Below are positions 6,702 to 7,319 of a stretch of DNA of 7,319 bases, one piece after another. This DNA comes from CAZAGT01 sp964484515. GTDB taxonomy: Bacteria; Desulfobacterota; DSM-4660; Desulfatiglandales; HGW-15. Each line of letters starts with the position of its first letter. Position 1 is the stretch's first letter. Under the pieces are notes generated by a model, which did no database searches, was not told the DNA's origin, and saw nothing but the letters and a program-made list of their open reading frames with translations. The stretch lies in contig CAZAGT010000267.1 of assembly GCA_964484515.1 (NCBI GenBank), positions 1 through 7,319 on the forward strand. Reading direction: 5' to 3'. Made by a program: the position numbers and the translations under genes.

Positions 6702-6721
6702 GGGCCCTGCGCCTTGGGCCC
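6702..6721. repeat. GGGCCC pair able to form a 6-bp hairpin
   Basis: GGGCCC occurs at 6702-6707 and again at 6716-6721, separated by TGCGCCTT. Because each copy is its own reverse complement, the two form a perfect GC-only stem in transcripts from either strand. With the hairpin just to its right it could help stop converging transcription. No T-run is present, so classic intrinsic termination is not supported. Confidence 0.4.
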
Positions 6722-6732
6722 CTCGTGTAGGC

Positions 6733-6768
6733 TGCAGTGGGACGCAGGGTGAGCGTTGTCCCATTGCA
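6733..6768 (+). terminator. Strong hairpin 83 bases after the last operon gene
   Basis: TGCAGTGGGAC (6733-6743) pairs with GTCCCATTGCA (6758-6768) over 11 positions around a 14-base loop. The only imperfection, 6737 against 6764, is a G-U wobble in a plus-strand transcript but an A-C mismatch in a minus-strand one, so the fold is better suited to the end of the operon mRNA. There is no U-tract after it, so it may act as a 3' stabilising structure or a Rho-assisted end rather than an intrinsic terminator. The pairing is seen; the role is inferred. Confidence 0.45.
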
Positions 6769-6800
6769 ATCGGGACAGGTGGGCGCTTTCTGGCAGCCCC

Positions 6801-7319
6801 TTAGGTTGCCGGGATCACGGTCGGGGTGATAAAGAGGAGCAGCTCGACCCTTTCGATCCGCTTCCGCTGGGCCTTGAAGAGCCATCCCAGACCCGGGATA
6901 CTGCCTAGACCCGGGACGCGGCTTTCACCTTCGCTGATGGTCGACTTGTAGATGCCGCCGATGACGAGGGTCTCGCCGCTCGCCACCATCATCATGGTGC
7001 TGGCGCTCTTGGTCTTGATCGGAATGTTTTCGCCAATGGCGTTATCAAAATCGGGTTCATCCTGCTGGATGTGTACCTGCATGATCACCATGTTGTTGGG
7101 GGTAATTTGCGGGGTGACCTCCAGTTTCAAGCTGGCATCCTGTTGCTCGAAGGTCTTATTGCCGTTGGCATCGGTACCGGAAGGGATCACGATCTTGGTG
7201 CCCTGCTGAATCGTGGCGGTGACCGTATCGCGGGTCATGACCTTAGGGGCCGCCAGCAGCTTGGATTCGTTTTCGATCTCGGAAAGGGCGATCTTGGCGT
7301 CGAGGGACCACCCAAACAG
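6801..7319 (-). CDS. pilQ: Type IV pilus secretin PilQ, C-terminal part (runs off the right edge)
   Basis: PilQ forms the outer-membrane pore through which type IV pili pass. The last 172 residues are visible, open to the window edge; the start lies outside. They match the secretin core: an ALSEIENESKLLAAPKVMT-type segment, then VTATIQQGTKIVIPSGT, the PilQ-typical ASLKLEVTPQITP, a conserved VASGETLVIGGIY strand, and the secretin signature VPGLGSIPGLGWLF, ending with LLLFITPTVI. The internal ATG at 7236-7238 is not the real start, since conserved sequence continues upstream of it. The stop is TAA at 6801-6803. Other secretins (GspD, MshL) share the core, but the TFEQQDASLKLEVTPQITP pattern favours PilQ. 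The gene converges on the qrc operon and is functionally unrelated to it. Confidence 0.9.
   Translation of the reverse strand: MFGWSLDAKIALSEIENESKLLAAPKVMTRDTVTATIQQGTKIVIPSGTDANGNKTFEQQDASLKLEVTPQITPNNMVIMQVHIQQDEPDFDNAIGENIPIKTKSASTMMMVASGETLVIGGIYKSTISEGESRVPGLGSIPGLGWLFKAQRKRIERVELLLFITPTVIPAT

Larger units (their letters stand above)
6650..6800. other. Convergent intergenic gap between the HAD gene and pilQ
   Basis: This gap separates the end of the plus-strand operon from the minus-strand pilQ stop. It contains a 10-base palindrome ATGCCGGCAT (6691-6700), two copies of GGGCCC (6702-6707 and 6716-6721) that can pair around an eight-base loop, and the longer hairpin annotated at 6733-6768. 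The minus-strand frame that continues past the pilQ region, offset from the pilQ frame, shows a CPDC motif but no start codon inside the gap. I see no complete gene here. Confidence 0.6.

Noticed and set aside
6952..7209. Plus-strand hydrophobic open frame opposite pilQ
   Set aside because: It is the complement of conserved secretin sequence and has no independent support.
6801..7238. Complete short pilQ-like gene starting at the internal ATG
   Set aside because: The reading frame and secretin-type sequence continue without a stop to the window edge, so this is the 3' part of a longer gene.

Overview
The window carries a complete Qrc (quinone reductase complex) operon of the kind found in sulfate-reducing and syntrophic members of the Desulfobacterota (the former Deltaproteobacteria). 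The placement is an inference from gene content: qrcABCD is typical of sulfate reducers that pass electrons from periplasmic hydrogenases and formate dehydrogenases through a tetraheme cytochrome c3 to menaquinone. The DNA is moderately GC-rich by eye, codon use looks even across the genes, and nothing suggests recent transfer.

Layout. Bases 1-417 hold no gene I can support; they contain several small inverted repeats and two candidate sigma70-type promoters. Next come six plus-strand genes with short gaps (12 to 70 bases): qrcA (membrane-anchored multiheme cytochrome c, 418-1143), qrcB (Tat-exported molybdopterin-oxidoreductase homologue, 1156-3603), qrcC (ferredoxin-like protein with four Cys motifs, 3674-4468), qrcD (NrfD/PsrC-type membrane protein, 4506-5744), a 65-residue single-span membrane protein (5796-5993) and a HAD-family phosphatase (6026-6649). 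A 151-base convergent gap with a strong hairpin follows. The 3' end of a type IV pilus secretin gene, pilQ, then runs in from the right edge on the minus strand.

How the parts work together. In the known complex, QrcA takes electrons from the periplasmic cytochrome c3 pool, QrcB and QrcC form a redox relay on the outer face of the membrane, and QrcD carries the menaquinone site and the proton path. The sequence fits this: only QrcB has a twin-arginine signal, QrcC has none and probably travels with QrcB, and QrcA has one N-terminal anchor. The less ordinary points are five canonical CXXCH motifs in QrcA where the described Desulfovibrio protein has six hemes, apparent loss of the Mo-ligand Cys in QrcB, a one-residue-longer Cys spacing in the second QrcC cluster motif, and a small membrane protein after qrcD that could be an accessory subunit. 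I see no CRISPR array, insertion sequence, tRNA or rRNA.
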